A stretch of DNA of 64,000 nucleotides from Harmothoe impar (Eukaryota; Annelida; Polychaeta; Phyllodocida; Polynoidae). The stretch covers positions 20,494,618 through 20,558,617 of the forward strand of contig OX381714.1 of assembly GCA_947462335.1 (NCBI GenBank). Reading direction: 5' to 3'. The notes under the pieces were generated by a model. It saw nothing but the letters and a program-made list of their open reading frames with translations, ran no database searches and was not told the origin of the DNA. How positions within the stretch are numbered: position 1 is the stretch's first letter; the number at the start of each line of letters is the position of its first letter. The translations under genes were made by a program, and so were the position numbers. This document shows positions 45,260 to 58,330 of the stretch, one piece after another.

Positions 45260-45589
45260 GGCTGTGTCTCACGACCTTGGGACAATGTTTTTGTCTCTGA
45301 TCGGGTGCCGTCTTTGACAGGGTGCCGTCTCTGACTGGGTGCCGTCTCTGACCAGGTGTCAGAAAAAGGTGTTTTAAAAATAATTATACTCATATATAAG
45401 GATTTGGAAAAACGTTATGGCGGTTGTTATATAGTCATGGTTATAATTATAACTAGCTTCCTGCTGTTAGTATTTTGACCATTTCAAGCCAAGCCGGTCA
45501 GAGACGGCACCCGGTCAGAGACGGCACCTGGTCAGAGACGGCACCTGGTCAGAGACAAAAACATTGTCCCAAGGTCGTGAGACACAGCC
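45260..45589. mobile_element. Foldback element, copy 2, with 17-bp tandem units in its arms
   Basis: It has the same GGCTGTGTCTCACGACCTT terminus and 17-bp units as 31172-31518, with AGAT duplicated on both sides (45256-45259, 45590-45593). It sits about 240 bases upstream of the protease B start codon. Confidence 0.86.
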
Positions 45590-45593
45590 AGAT

Positions 45594-48500
45594 ACTAATG
45601 GTATCAGACCCGCAACGCAAACGACCAATACGAGTAAATTTGAAAAAACAGAGAGGCACATTTGCCCCCTACTTTGAATGAGACAACAAACAAAGTTTCC
45701 CGACCCATCTTTATATCAACATTATCTTTATATATGTGTGTACCCATTAGTTCGAAGCACCTGATAAATATAGATTTTCTTCAACCTTTTTTCACAAAGA
45801 CCTCCAAATGACAGGTCGTATCCGTCCGATTTCAATTTTTCAAAACAAATTGTTAAAGCACTTGGTGGCTCTTCAGGTGAAAGCTAATGCAAGAAACAAT
45901 AATGGAAACACCACTGTATTGTAATGAATAGTTTAATTTGTCCCATCATCACCATCATTATCATCATCATCATCATCACGTGTACAGGAGTGGAATGTGA
46001 ACAGTGTCATTAGTCAAAGAAAATCCCATATTTCATGTTGAATACCGAGTCATTATGCTCAAAGGCAATGATATCTTCCCGCATAACAGGTTAACAGAAG
46101 CAACTATTGTCAATAGTCACATGAATGGAATACACCTTAGGAATAATGTGCTCGATGTATCGAGGGCTTCACACAGCGTTCGCTAATAAGATACAATCAT
46201 TGTTCAACTCACGCGAACGCGTGTTTATCGTTATAATGGCTCCATATATATATAAGCCCAAAATCCACAGTGGCAGGATACTGTGTTAAAACCGTACTGC
46301 GCCTCTGCCGCCCCCATTTCGCATCTTTTTCGCTGTGGACGCCGGCGAAATAGGATCGCAATAGAGGTGGCAAGGGCATAATTCTGTTTTAACACAGGAT
46401 ATGACCTGTTCCTACTGCCATGGACTTAGGGCTATAGTGCTTTACTGTGCTGTGGCCTTCTTGTCAGGATGCATAAATACAACCCTGCCGAGTCTACTCG
46501 CCAGGGCAGTATCTAAGCATAATGCCCACCCTTTGGAATTCATCAACCCTATAGGTTCAGTATGATCCTTGAATGAAATGCTAGTGAGTTTCTCGCCAGG
46601 GCTGCATTCATGCATCATGATAGGGACTTGCACATTAAAACACTCGTTCATTAAAAACGTAATCTATGGACTCCCATCTCTCATCAATGCCAGGTCTGTG
46701 AACTAGAAGGGTAAACTGTGCCCAGACTACACCAAGAAATGTGCTCAAATCAGACAATTTCAGATGGATTGATCAATTTCGTGAGAAGTGAGAGAAAAGA
46801 CTGATACGAAAATGAATTGGAAGAAAAACAAAGTACATGAACCCAGTATCCTAGACAGTGTTGAGGTTCGACATGTCAACACCTGCAGGTGTGTTGTCTG
46901 CAAGCCTTGCCTCAGTTGACCACAGCTAGGGGGCACCAAAGAGTGGTTGCAATAGCATACTTTGACATTCTGGACAGAGATTGAAAGGGGAACTTACCTC
47001 TGGGTGTTCATTTATGCGGCGGCAGCTAATGCATAATTTTTAATGCAACTGCTTTCAAGTATAAAGCGGGAATAAGATTTTCTTGCTATAATTGGTTTTG
47101 TAGATGATTCTTGGATTTGATACATCAGAAATCATGTCTAGCCGCTGTAAGTATTGAATTAATTAAGTTGCCACTTGGTTGAAAAGCGTCACAGAATCTG
47201 TACATAAATCCTGGGCTAAAAAGGCACACTCTGACTTGAATGATAAACACAAAGTGCAGTATCAACTTCAAATATTGATAGTTGAATGGAGACAGTGTGC
47301 CATCAACATTCGATTTCGAATCAAGATGTTGAAATCCGATGAGAGGATAACCGGTTTTGGTTCATTTATCTCTACAAATCTTTTGCATGATTTCACTTGG
47401 AGATCAAAAAGTAACACATTTATACAAGTGTATATAGTGACAAAGTAAAGAAGAAATACCAAACAAGATTAACAACCTGGTGACAGTATGTCCTATAACA
47501 TTGTAGTCTTCAACATGATACATATGACACTGTATATAATGTATGGAACTATGTTCTTATATTGCAAATGACAAATCATTAAATGGAATTTGGACTTTCA
47601 GTAAATCAAAAGAGTTCTTGAATGGTGTTTTTATCAAATAAATATGCAATTGACCCAGTGCCATAGACTGCCAAACATCCATATCCTATAGAATTAGTTT
47701 GACCGGCAAATATAGACAAACATGGTTGGCTATTGCCTATTCAAACCCGGGTGCTTTAATGCAACGGTGCAGTAAGTTTGGTACATGAAATAGTAACCTT
47801 ATTCTCCAAAATCCTTGCAATGATGCTTATAAACGAAAACAGTATGAAAGTTTCAACGAAAATGGTTACCTTCCAAAATATAATTTGGCCCCAAGGCAAA
47901 TGCTTAATCTAACCATGCATGAGCTTTCACAACTTCAGCCTCAGTATTCTACACAGATATTCCATTTTGAAAAGAAAGAATACATAAACTGTCTAATATT
48001 CAGAAGACTGCACACAACAATATAACCTAGTTTGTTTACAATGTGTAATGCTTCGTCGATTAAAGAAGAATAAGTAAAGACCACCCATTTTGAACAGCAT
48101 GACAACATGTAATGTAATTATTTTGAAATAACCACTTTTAAGATAACTAACATAACCATCATCACAATACTTATAAATGGTTTCCTCTGTTATAAGTCTT
48201 ATATCCTCGTATTGTTTCATCTGACAATTGAACGGTTGTGAATTGCTTGAACGGCAAAATTTACAAAATAAGTTTTTTTCTTCGAGAATAAAAACATCAA
48301 TGTTAAATATATATCTGCAATTTTTACAGCACAATAACTTTGTGGAATGTACACACTTTTATATACACTACATTGATAACTTTGGGACTGGACGGAAGGT
48401 TTTCCCTCATTTGAATCCTTGTGGAAACAATGTAACCATTTAAGAGAGAGGTCCCTAGTGACTCCCATCTGCTCAATAAATATATATATTACATTAACAA

Positions 48501-49490
48501 TTTTAACAAACTTGGAAACTGAATTACAATTTATTTAGAATCATTTTATCTAATATTTAGTCAATGGAAAATAATCAATACCAGTTTTGACATGATTGAA
48601 CGCAGGTTCATTACGTTTCACCTATTTGTTGGTGCAGGCGATTGGCATGGGGATAATAGAGAGTTTAGGATTGCTGTATGTGTGCTGGTACAGCAATATC
48701 AAAGGTTAAATGCCCCTATAACAGTATATAGGTAATCACTGGCAATGTGTTCAAAGCCTGATTCCATAGCTGACTGAGGCGATGTGACTGGTGAACACAC
48801 ATCCATCAGGTCTCCGGACGCCTTGTTGGGCTTTATCTGGGATGGAAATTCCCTTAGGACAAGCACTACATATGCTATACAGGTTCCAATCTCAAACTCT
48901 CTAGTCTTACATCTCTGACATGGCCAGTCAATTATTTGGCTATAAGAGCATCCATTTTAAGGAGCGCTGGTTCGACAATTGTCCCATAACATACCATGAC
49001 CATCTCCTTGTATAAAATATATAACCAAACTAACTTCATGGGATATTTGCTTAGTTGCAAGATATCCCAATAATACCATCAGTACGTACTCGTTATTCTC
49101 CCTGGTATAACGCTGTCAATATGTTTTTAATTTAAAAAAACATATATTCCTTTGCTTTCCTCATCTCTCTGGCAAGTTCCGAGAGCACAGACAGGGCATC
49201 CTATTCAATATATATTTTACACAGATATCAAAATGGAGAAAGGTGTCATAATTTATCAGAATAACAAGAACCTTCAGGCTGACAACCTCATAGATATATA
49301 TTAATGTCTATCTGTATAATAATATATCCACCTGATAAAGATCACTTTTGCTTTTTTCACTTGTTGAACTGTTCTTTTCAAATAAGTGACAATCACTATG
49401 AAAAACAGTATGATTTGAAATTAAAATAAGACTGATTTTCATAGTTATTATGTACAAGTTATCACAACCCACCTGGGCCCACCACTGAGC
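45594..49490. other. Intergenic between protease B and the guanylate cyclase
   Basis: This holds a (CAT)n microsatellite at 45947-45979 and an ATGCATCATG-family repeat at about 46440-46650 (CTCGCCAGGGCTGCATTCAT). A strong donor-like CCAGAGGTAAGT on the minus strand near 47000 has no partner exon. No gene is supported in this 3.9 kb. Confidence 0.4.
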
Positions 49491-49495
49491 CCTCA

Positions 49496-52400
49496 TCATT
49501 TGACACTTTCGACTGGAGTTATTCGGTCTGCTTGTTTGGCACTTATTTTTATATCCTCCTGTTTGAGAACAGATGTCTTCCGCGCAGGTTCAGTCACTTC
49601 CACCGTCTCGTTCACATGGTTAATCTCAGCGACCACGGTCTGGCCACCATTTTCAAGTTTTTTAGTGTCTGCTTGTGGACCACCACCTTCTTGTGGACCA
49701 TCACCTTCTTGTGGACCATCACCTTCAGTGGCCTTTTCAGTTTCTGCCGAGGTTTCAGGGACCTCAGCTTTCACAGGTGCCTCGGCTTCGGTCACAGGTT
49801 TTGGTTCTGGTTCTGGTTCTGGCGGGGCTTCACCTCTACTTTTGGCATAGTCTGCCTTTTCGGCTATCTTCTTTGCTGCTACCGCAGCTTCTAATTTATC
49901 CTTATTTATATAGGCCATCAAACTGCAAAATGAATGAGATACATTTGATGAAATTCTATGTATGTACATGTATTTACATAGTCTTGGAAGATAATGATAA
50001 ATGTACAGAACTACTTAAATTGTTGTTGGAAATGACTTCAATCATTACTTTTTGAAATGCATATCATTGATTTCTGTGCATAGATAATATAGCTGAGAGA
50101 GCATGTAATATGCGGTTCCCCTCCCAATAGTATTGATGTTATCATAGAGAAATAGTTTTAACATTTTTTTCTAGCAATCTAATATCTAACTGATAATGTT
50201 GATTGCCGTCAATATCTAGCAAAGATGTTTATATCATACCCATGGTTGTCTGGCCTGTTGAAAGAGAAAGAATTGAAAAGAAAATCAATAAGTATTTTAA
50301 AAAGGAAGTTTTATTTTTCCTCTTTGAAAATCCATTGAGAGGTAATAGGGAACTGTTTGAGAATTTATATCATCATACATTAGAACCAGTGTACACCGCA
50401 GTCTGGCCCATTGTGTTTAATATGAGCGAATTCTAGCCAAGAAAAAAGTTATGTAGTCAAATATTAAATTACAAGGACTTATATATAGTTCCAGGCTATT
50501 GATAGCTTATAGTAAAAGCCATGTCATTGAATTAATTACAGGGCTAAGACCTTACCCGTTAGCTTTAGGAGGTTCTGGTAGTTTCTGAGTGTAGCCATCC
50601 ATCCCGATGAGCCAGTATGTCTTAGTGAAACCTTTACCCTGTAATAGAAGTGCATATAGATGTAGTAACATTCAATGTGTTCCTTATCATTTTGCTCAAA
50701 TTTGATCTGTAAACCCCCATGGCTGCACTAAATCGATACTACTATTGGCCACTTACTCTCCATGGACAACAGATCTCATTTTCCCTTATCCAGCAGATAT
50801 GATACTATGACAGTGTTTGGTACGCAAGCTATAGGACTTGAAAAAATCGGATTTGGCAACTTTAATCATACATAGGATAACATCTCGAGCATGTTATATT
50901 ATACATACCTTCAGTTCTACCTCGCCCCTGCAGTCAAGGTCGTAACCCCCTAACTCGTCAAGGATCGCTTTAGTCTCTCCACTGACATGTATCCGATACG
51001 CTGAAATGCAAGAGAATTTATAATATTATGACATATCTCTGCCTTTGGTATAGCCATGCAGCCTCTACTGATATGCCTTTAGTAAAATCCATAAACTGAC
51101 TCGAATTTGTTTGATAATCAACAGAATAAAAAGTTGATTTTGAGTTGTGGTTCAAACTCAAGTATTTCATTGAGTCTTTGCGTAATACCACATGTTCCAT
51201 ACCTTCTCCTGTTGATTCCATACGAGAGGCTGTGTTGACAGTATCTCCAAACAAACAGTATCGCGGCATCCTCAGACCGACCACGCCCGCCACGCACGGA
51301 CCTACAAACATAGAAATAAGCCAAAGGACTACATAGGGGCCTATAAGGAATTGACCAAAATAAAGAATGGTCTTAAAATAAAAAGAAAACATTATCTCTC
51401 TTCCTCGGGAACAATATACCCCACCAATCTGTTATCAACCAGTCAAATTCATATAATACCCACACATTTCTTTACTTGGTTCTGAACCATTTTATTTTGA
51501 TTATGATATCATATTCTATTTTGAAACTCAGTTGACGAAATAAATACATTTTAATTTAGATAGGGTGTATGCCAGCTAACAAAAATACGTTATCTTGCGT
51601 CAGAATAACGTTTTCAACGTCATGGCACGTTTTGTCACAATAAGGAGCCATAGAGGAACGTTATATAATATTGTATAACGTTTTTTGTTTACTGGGATGC
51701 TAGGTACTTACCAGTGTGGAGCCCGCTGCGCAGCATCATGGGGATATCGGGCATGTGGCGGATCCGGAAACTGCCGCACTGCACGGTCAGGTTGAGGGCC
51801 ATGGCCGCCACCTCCCCCGCGTGACGATTACCATTACGCTCCGGTAACCCGGACACTACCATGTACGCATCTCCGATCGTCTCAACCTACAGGAGGAAAT
51901 TAAACGAATGGGATATATGCAGATGCAATGAAGTCAAAGTTTGTTTTGAGGAAGTACTAGTTCTGGGGAGATATATTTAGAAAAAAAGCTCAAGATGAAA
52001 AGGTAAGACAAATGGTCATTATATAAATGCAAGTGAAATTGTTATTTTTAAGAGTGTCATTGGGGAAATGTTCTGCCGGCTAGTACATCATCATTGGAAG
52101 TGGTCTAACTTATTTTGATATACCAAAGCAATAAATATATATAGAAGAAGAACAGAAAAAAAACGAGACTGTTGGTGCACAAAGCAGAGGCAATGCTTTA
52201 TCGAAGTAACAATGAATCTTTACCAAAGAAAATAAAAGCATATCAGACAATATTTATGTATTTGTGCTGACCTTGTAGACGTCATGGTTGTCTATGGTGC
52301 TGTCAAACATGGTGTAGAGGTCATTGAGGAGAGCCACCACCTGTATAGGGAGGTACAAAGGTTTAGCATTGACTCAGTGTGCCACATGCAACGCATATTT

Positions 52401-55400
52401 GGCTTCATAGGAATGCGCCTTCATAAGTATTGTATATCTTCGTATGTTATGCCTGGTCAATGGACTAGTTATAGTTACATTATGTGCAGGTAATGAATAG
52501 ATCTATGTTTATTCATTTATTTCATGCCATATACGAGGGTCCTAGGAACAAGGCAACTCCGTGAAATAATCTGAAACATCTTCACAAATACCATAATAAA
52601 ATTGCCATAACACCATAATACCATAATAAAATCGCTTTTCAGATCGACCAAGCAGAGATTTTTAAATGTTGAAATGATCATAGAGGAGCAATGGAATATA
52701 ACAAAGCTGAGGGTTATAGTTGGAGCCAAAGCTTTGACCTATTCTCATGAACTTCATTTACTGGCACATTCGTGAGAAATTGTAAAAAAACATTTCCAGG
52801 CAATAGAAATGGGTCAGAGTCCAGTCCACTCACCTGCATGGGTGTGCTCATGGCCGAGATTGTGGTGAAGCCCACAATGTCTGAGAAATAAATTGTTACT
52901 TCCTGAAAACTCTCAGCCTCCACCGGCTTCCCTGTCATCAGACTGGACGCTACAGATCTGTGGACGAGAAGGGGAGTCTACTGTTAGTGCGTTCAGGTAC
53001 CCCTGGGCTGAGACATTTATACTTTTTTTCTTCTTTTTTTCTCAAATGATGATAAAATGTGTAAATTCTAGACCCTTGATGTGTTTTCATTGTACGATTA
53101 TATTTGAGATAAATGAATGTCTTTAAAAAGGTTGCACCTACGCGGGTAACATTTGAGCGAGTAGATTCTCAGTTTTCTTCTTTTCTTCCTCCAGCTCATT
53201 GGTCCTCACACGAACGATATCCTCCAGGTCGTTAGAGTACTTCTCCAGCATCTTAAACATGGTGTCCACCACGTTCACTTTCCTACAGGACAAGTGAGGG
53301 CGGGTTAATTATAGGAGCCTTAACTCAGTTCTAAGGAGATGAGGGAGGGTTCGATGTCTCAATCATAGTTCATATCACGTTAACTTTTCTACAGGACAGG
53401 GAAAGTAGGGTAGACATGTATACACTGAGCCCTAGGTTTAGTGAAAAGGTCATAAAGTGCATTGAACTGTTTGTCAAAATGTTATATTTAGGTAATTCTT
53501 TGGTAGCCATGATATTATTTTTTTGTCATTTACTCTTTACACCAGATGATACCCGTTGCCTTGTACTTACTTTCCCTTGTTGAGGTCCTTGAACTGCTGG
53601 TTGATCTGGTCAAAGTCCGGCCTCATGTCGGGCATCTCACTCCAGCACTGCTTCATGATCTGGATGTAGGACGGCGGCGCCATCTGCTGGGACACCGACG
53701 GGCGGCACAGTGGGGGCGGCTTCTTGATCTTTTTGATAATCTCTGCAACGAAAAGAGGGAAATTGGTGAGGCAATTGTCTGAAATCTGTGTAAATATCTG
53801 GAGTTTGTCAATGCATTATTGGTGGTTAGGCCAGAAGGAACCATAGGGATGACCCCCAAAAATCTTTATCCAATTTTGAAGAAAAATAAATTGGAATTTA
53901 ACATAGATTTTTTACTCCCGAGCTGATGCAAATAATTATATGACTTGCGAATCGCTTCCCTTGGAATGAATGACTGACATATTGGACACGGCCAATGGGC
54001 ACTCTCCTAACTTCATCAAATTCTGAACTCATCAGAAGTTCTCAAGTTCCTCTAATCACCAAGAAGAAGTATTGCTGACATAATTTTATGCTCATTTGAT
54101 TAGAGTTTTGTAATTAGTACTGACGTAAAGAACCTCCAGAAAATTATCTGAAACAACAACTGGTCATTTCTCAATTTCCGTAAGCGGTTTGCAGACATCT
54201 GTAAATGATTGCTCAAAAAGAGAACGGAATGAGAAATTCAGCAATTAATGCCAACATGAAAGATAATGTTTGGGAATGCAAAATGAGAACTTGCAATATC
54301 AAATGAGGAATGCAAAAAGTTATTAATTACCTCATCCGTCAACTTTGTGAATATTTCTCTTGTTAAAATAAGTTTAAGGGATTCATTACATGAAATTAGA
54401 GTATGATGAGAAGTCTGGTTGGTGGTTAATTGAGTAGTGCAGCATGATATTGCAAGATTTATTTTCTTACAGGACAAATTCTACTGCTTATGGTTAAATG
54501 TCATCTGATTCGTTAGCTGGAAAAACCGAGAAGCTGTATGCGATTTTGAACCAGATTTTGCTACATTGTATTTAAGCCTTTTCCCCAGTGGGGTATCATA
54601 CATAGGCTGCCGCAGCTTGACATCCATCTTACAGTAGAACCATCAGCGTCTAGGTCGTCATTCAGAAAAGATGGCGTCATTAAAGGCCGAAACCTCTGTA
54701 CCCCTCCACCGACAGTTGGTGCGGAACCGGGACAAGTACTCATCCCTTTTTATACAGCAGGTGGGGGTTTTATTTTATATAATATTATATAGTATGCTAT
54801 ATATAGAGCTGACATCATCAATACTATTACAGAACTCACCGTCAGCGTCCAGGTCCAGCATACAGAATGGGTGTCCGCGCACCACAATCTCCTGCAGGAT
54901 GATGGCAAAGCTGTACACGTCGCCTTTCTGCGTGCCCTTCCCGAGCAGCAGCGGGTCCCGCAGCACTTCCGGTGCTGTCCACAGCAAATCTGCCGCCACA
55001 AAGAGTCAACAGTAAGTAATGAGGGCGGACAGTGTGTCGTTTTGGGATTAGACTTATGAGAAAATGTGTATTCTTGTTCCTTTTCATATTTATAGTTGAT
55101 AGAGATTTCAAGTTTATTTGAGATTAGGTATTCGAAATAAAATCACATGTCCTTGGGTATTTCGTTCTTGATTATAGTTTTCATATTTACCTCTTTATTT
55201 CCACAGTAACCCATGCAATAGATTTGCCTGACCGGTATATTTCTATTGCTTTACATACAATGCAGGTTAACTAGGAGGTAATTATCTTTCATGTGCTACA
55301 GAATTTCAATAGATAAATCTAAGGTAAGATGAATTTCACTAACCCTTTGATTTCTGTTCGCGTGACGTCTCATAGCGCTCATACATGCCAGCCAGTCCAT

Positions 55401-57803
55401 ACTCGGTGATCTTCAACACCCAGCGACTGTCGATGACACAGTTACCTGACTTGAGGTTACCGTGCACCTTAATGGGGGACTGGTGTAGGTAGCGCATACC
55501 CTACAACACACAAGTCACATGGTATGATATCCCGTATTCACAATGTAAAAGAAGGAAATGTGCCAAAACTGTTCACTCATGAAAATGTAAGAGGGACGAG
55601 TGCATTCATGAAAGCGAGTAGGTGGTGCCTACATGGAATAGCATACATATATTCGGGCTGTAATATAGTGCATATTTGACGAAAGTTCTCATAAACCACT
55701 TTTGACACCTTTCACAAACACAAAATGCTACTTGAAAAAACAGCAAATGGACCCCTTTCATAAAAGCTGACGGTTTTTTCATGAAAATCAAATTCTTACG
55801 AGAAAGGAAATCGTTATGAACAAGAAACAAAACAGCAGCTGTGTGAGAAACGACCTTTGGCAAACCAATGAATAACTCAGGGCACTATCTCTCCTGTGCT
55901 GTCATGGTTTACCAACTCGGTGAAGCTACTTGTGGGGTTTCCATGCCATTGGTGCAGCATGTCTACCCTTTTACAATATATCAACTCTACAGCGTTGGCA
56001 TAAATCCAGGACTATACTGAGACTATATAGTATGTACTATCTCCTTATATTTGTTCCCGATGCTGACTTAGCAAGGTGTGTTAGGGACATGAGGGCTCTT
56101 ACTAAGAGCAGTGTCCTTGGTTTGACAAGGTCCCCTCCTCGCCTGCACAGGGTCCGTAGTACCAGATATATCTCTTGTTGTAGAGGTAGCAAGACATGTG
56201 TCTTTGATATGGCAGTCGCGTATATGCACACCTCGTTTAGGAACGCCACACTTTGTCAGAGTCTGTGTATATAATGGGATCCTATTGGTATTACCAAGGG
56301 TCCTTAGGGACAGTCACGTGATAACCCTGGTGATAACCCACGTGATGGCGCACGTGACTAGGGTATAGATTCATCACTTTCTGCACCCTGCCCAGTATAC
56401 GCCCAGCGTCTGAAGGTTTATGTCCGGGGTTTATGTTCATATGTCTTGTTACAACATTGACAATTTACTCGCCAGAGTTATTATGATGCACCATTGCAGG
56501 AACCTTGAACATGCTATATTGTTTATTGGCATGGTGCATGAATGCAGCCGTGGCAAGTAGTTCGCTAGTGCTGAACCCAAGCCTTGTGCCTATGAGGCTG
56601 GCGTACACTCCGGACAGTTCAGCATGATGCATGTGTGTATCCCTATCGAGTATTAACTTAGAGTTAACGGTTTGAGGCATCATAGAACTACAGTTTGCTC
56701 GCTATTGCCCTGGGAACCACCATTCGCCTATCAGCATTCCAGCAGCCTGGTCCCAACACCAAAGACTTGGAGAAAAAGTTGAAGTTGAAAAAGAAAGTCT
56801 CGACAATGAAGAGGGTGGGACAATAGAGCTGTCACCAGAGACTGGCCGCTGCACAAAGGAGCTGGTAACACGGACAAGGACTGGTAATTTGCAATCAAGA
56901 TGCTGTAAGCCTTCACTATGAGGAGACAACTGAAGGCTGGCCCTTTGTGGCAGGGACAGACGTGGGGTGGGAAGGGGGAGGGAGAGGAGGAAAGGCAAAC
57001 TGAGGGGATATTGTGGAGGGAGGGCGAACAGGGGAAGGAAAGAGGGAGGGGAAGCAGAGAGGATAAGAGGAGGAGGGAATAGTACGGGATAGAAAGGGTG
57101 CAATGAGGACGTGAGAGGGAGGGGGAAGAGGAGGAGGGAGACTGAGGAAACAAGCAGAAAGCCTGAGGAAACACTACCACGTGGCACGGGCACCATAGAA
57201 ATTAATGGCTGAGCTTTGAACCTGAGGATAAATCAAATAAATTAATATTAACACACACAAAAAGAAATATTCAAACCTCCAAACTGCACCTACCCTGACT
57301 AAATCGGTGATGAGGGACAACTTGAAGTCCCAGTCCAGCTTTATCGTCTCGTTACTCAACACATCCTGAAACACACAGCATTACATTAGACACTTTACTC
57401 TGGTGTCATGATGACCGCGTGGTTATATCGAATTCTAAGAAAACCTTTCTTTTAGGACCAGGGCTGCAATAGAGCATCCTACTGGCCTTATGGTGCTGAT
57501 GCACTCTCGAAGGGCAGCATGATGCCAGAATGCAGTCCTGGTGAGTCTTCTCGCCAAGGTCGCATTTATGAATCACGAAGAAAACATTGCTTACAAAAAT
57601 GTAATCATTTTCAAAATCAACTTCAATGCTTTAAAGTAAACTTATTTCTAGTTGGGCTACTGTGGAACTCTTTTCAGATCCCGTGTGGGGCAACCTACCT
57701 CCAGACTGCGGCGTTGGCACCACTCTGCGACCAGGGACGGGCGGAGGGGATCGATGAAACAGCCGATAAACGGGTTAATATTCTCATGGCGCAGATCACG
57801 CAA
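49496..57803 (-). CDS. Receptor-type guanylate cyclase, 3' 13 exons (partial)
   Basis: Thirteen exons join in frame with GT-AG introns into 621 residues: 57699-57803, 57294-57365, 55344-55500, 54840-54989, 53571-53742, 53142-53282, 52834-52957, 52272-52340, 51712-51886, 51203-51301, 50909-51000, 50556-50638 and 49496-49922. They cover, in order, most of the kinase-homology domain ([63 protein letters not shown]), a coiled-coil dimerisation helix ([20 protein letters not shown]) and the cyclase domain ([55 protein letters not shown]). HRD is replaced by HGN, so the kinase part is a pseudokinase. The metal-binding Asp residues, the Glu and Cys that select GTP, and the Asn/Arg of NTASRM are present, so it should make cGMP. 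A 141-residue acidic tail with three GDGPQ-like repeats follows. The extracellular and membrane parts are not in the recognised exons. Confidence 0.9.
51572..51696. mobile_element. 125-bp MITE (CCAGYTAACAAAAA ends)
   Basis: CCAGCTAACAAAAATACGTT and AACGTTTTTTGTTTACTGG are imperfect inverted ends with further AACGTT words inside; ATG flanks both sides. It lies in a guanylate cyclase intron. A solo end (AACGTTTTTTGTTTGCTGGG) is at about 58784-58803. Confidence 0.65.
56315..56356. promoter_or_regulatory. Cluster of three CACGTG E-boxes
   Basis: CACGTG at 56315, 56339 and 56351 within 42 bases, in a guanylate cyclase intron. Two are in GTCACGTGA or CACGTGAC context, as bound by USF/MITF-type bHLH-Zip factors. 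Regulatory use is inference only. Confidence 0.3.
56460..56690. repeat. ATGCATCATG-family palindromic repeat
   Basis: TTATGATGCACCATTGCAGG, GGTGCATGAATGCAGCCG and TTCAGCATGATGCATGTGTG appear in the usual arrangement, within a guanylate cyclase intron. Confidence 0.6.
56945..57165. repeat. Polypurine (GA-rich) tract
   Basis: About 220 bases with strong purine bias on the plus strand (GGGAGGGAGAGGAGGAAAGG and similar), in an intron. Pro/Ser/Leu-rich minus-strand frames here are artefacts. Confidence 0.75.
57455..57585. repeat. ATGCATCATG-family palindromic repeat
   Basis: GGGCAGCATGATGCCAGAAT and the TGAGTCTTCTCGCCAAGGTC core with a mirrored GCATTTATGAATCA arm. Confidence 0.5.
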
Positions 57804-58074
57804 CTGAAAGCCGGAACAGACACCATTATTAAAGACCATAACACAACAGGGATGTGTTATTTCAGACAGAATCAATAGCAAAACTACGCCACCATTCTCT
57901 GTTCTGCTCGACAAATGGAGCTGGTGAAGAAAAATCATACAAATGCTTTTGTATTGATTTGAATAAAATCTTCAATGAAAATGAAAAGGATTTATTCAGA
58001 AAGGCAATTGTTGTTTCAGAGAGGGACCTGAGCTAACAATAGACTTTTATTTCCCTCAGAGCACAAAGGCAGTT

Positions 58075-58330
58075 AACACTTTATGGGTCGCATATTGTTT
58101 TGGTGCAGTATGCCCTTTATCGTCACGACACCTGAATGCAGCCCTAGAGAAAAACTCGCCAGGGTTACAGTTATGCATCATGCCAACAACTGGGAGGGTA
58201 TGACCCTCTATGAGTCATTCATGATGCATTCATGCAGTAATTGCGAGTTAGTCGCCCGGGCTGCGATCTTACATAATGACGACAAGGGACATAACACATT
58301 AAAGCACTGTTCAGCCCTTTACAGATTAAT
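58075..58330. repeat. ATGCATCATG-family repeat, two units
   Basis: CTGAATGCAGCCCTAGAGAA with CTCGCCAGGG and ATGCATCATGCC, then CATGATGCATTCATGCAGTA with GTTAGTCGCCCGGGCTGCGA, suggest two adjacent units. Confidence 0.6.

Noticed and set aside
46985..47060. Strong donor CCAGAGGTAAGT on the minus strand as a first exon
   Set aside because: No partner exon, promoter or coding continuation could be found.
49500..50055. Three plus-strand frames opposite the cyclase tail
   Set aside because: Antisense shadows of a confirmed terminal exon.
54561..54743. A DLDADG-containing stretch resembling the end of the neighbouring cyclase exon
   Set aside because: The similarity is about 15 bases, a plausible acceptor puts it out of frame, and the 53571-53742 exon continues the protein correctly.
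56702..57196. Overlapping Pro/Ser/Leu-rich frames of 149-164 codons
   Set aside because: They derive from a GA-rich polypurine tract in an intron.
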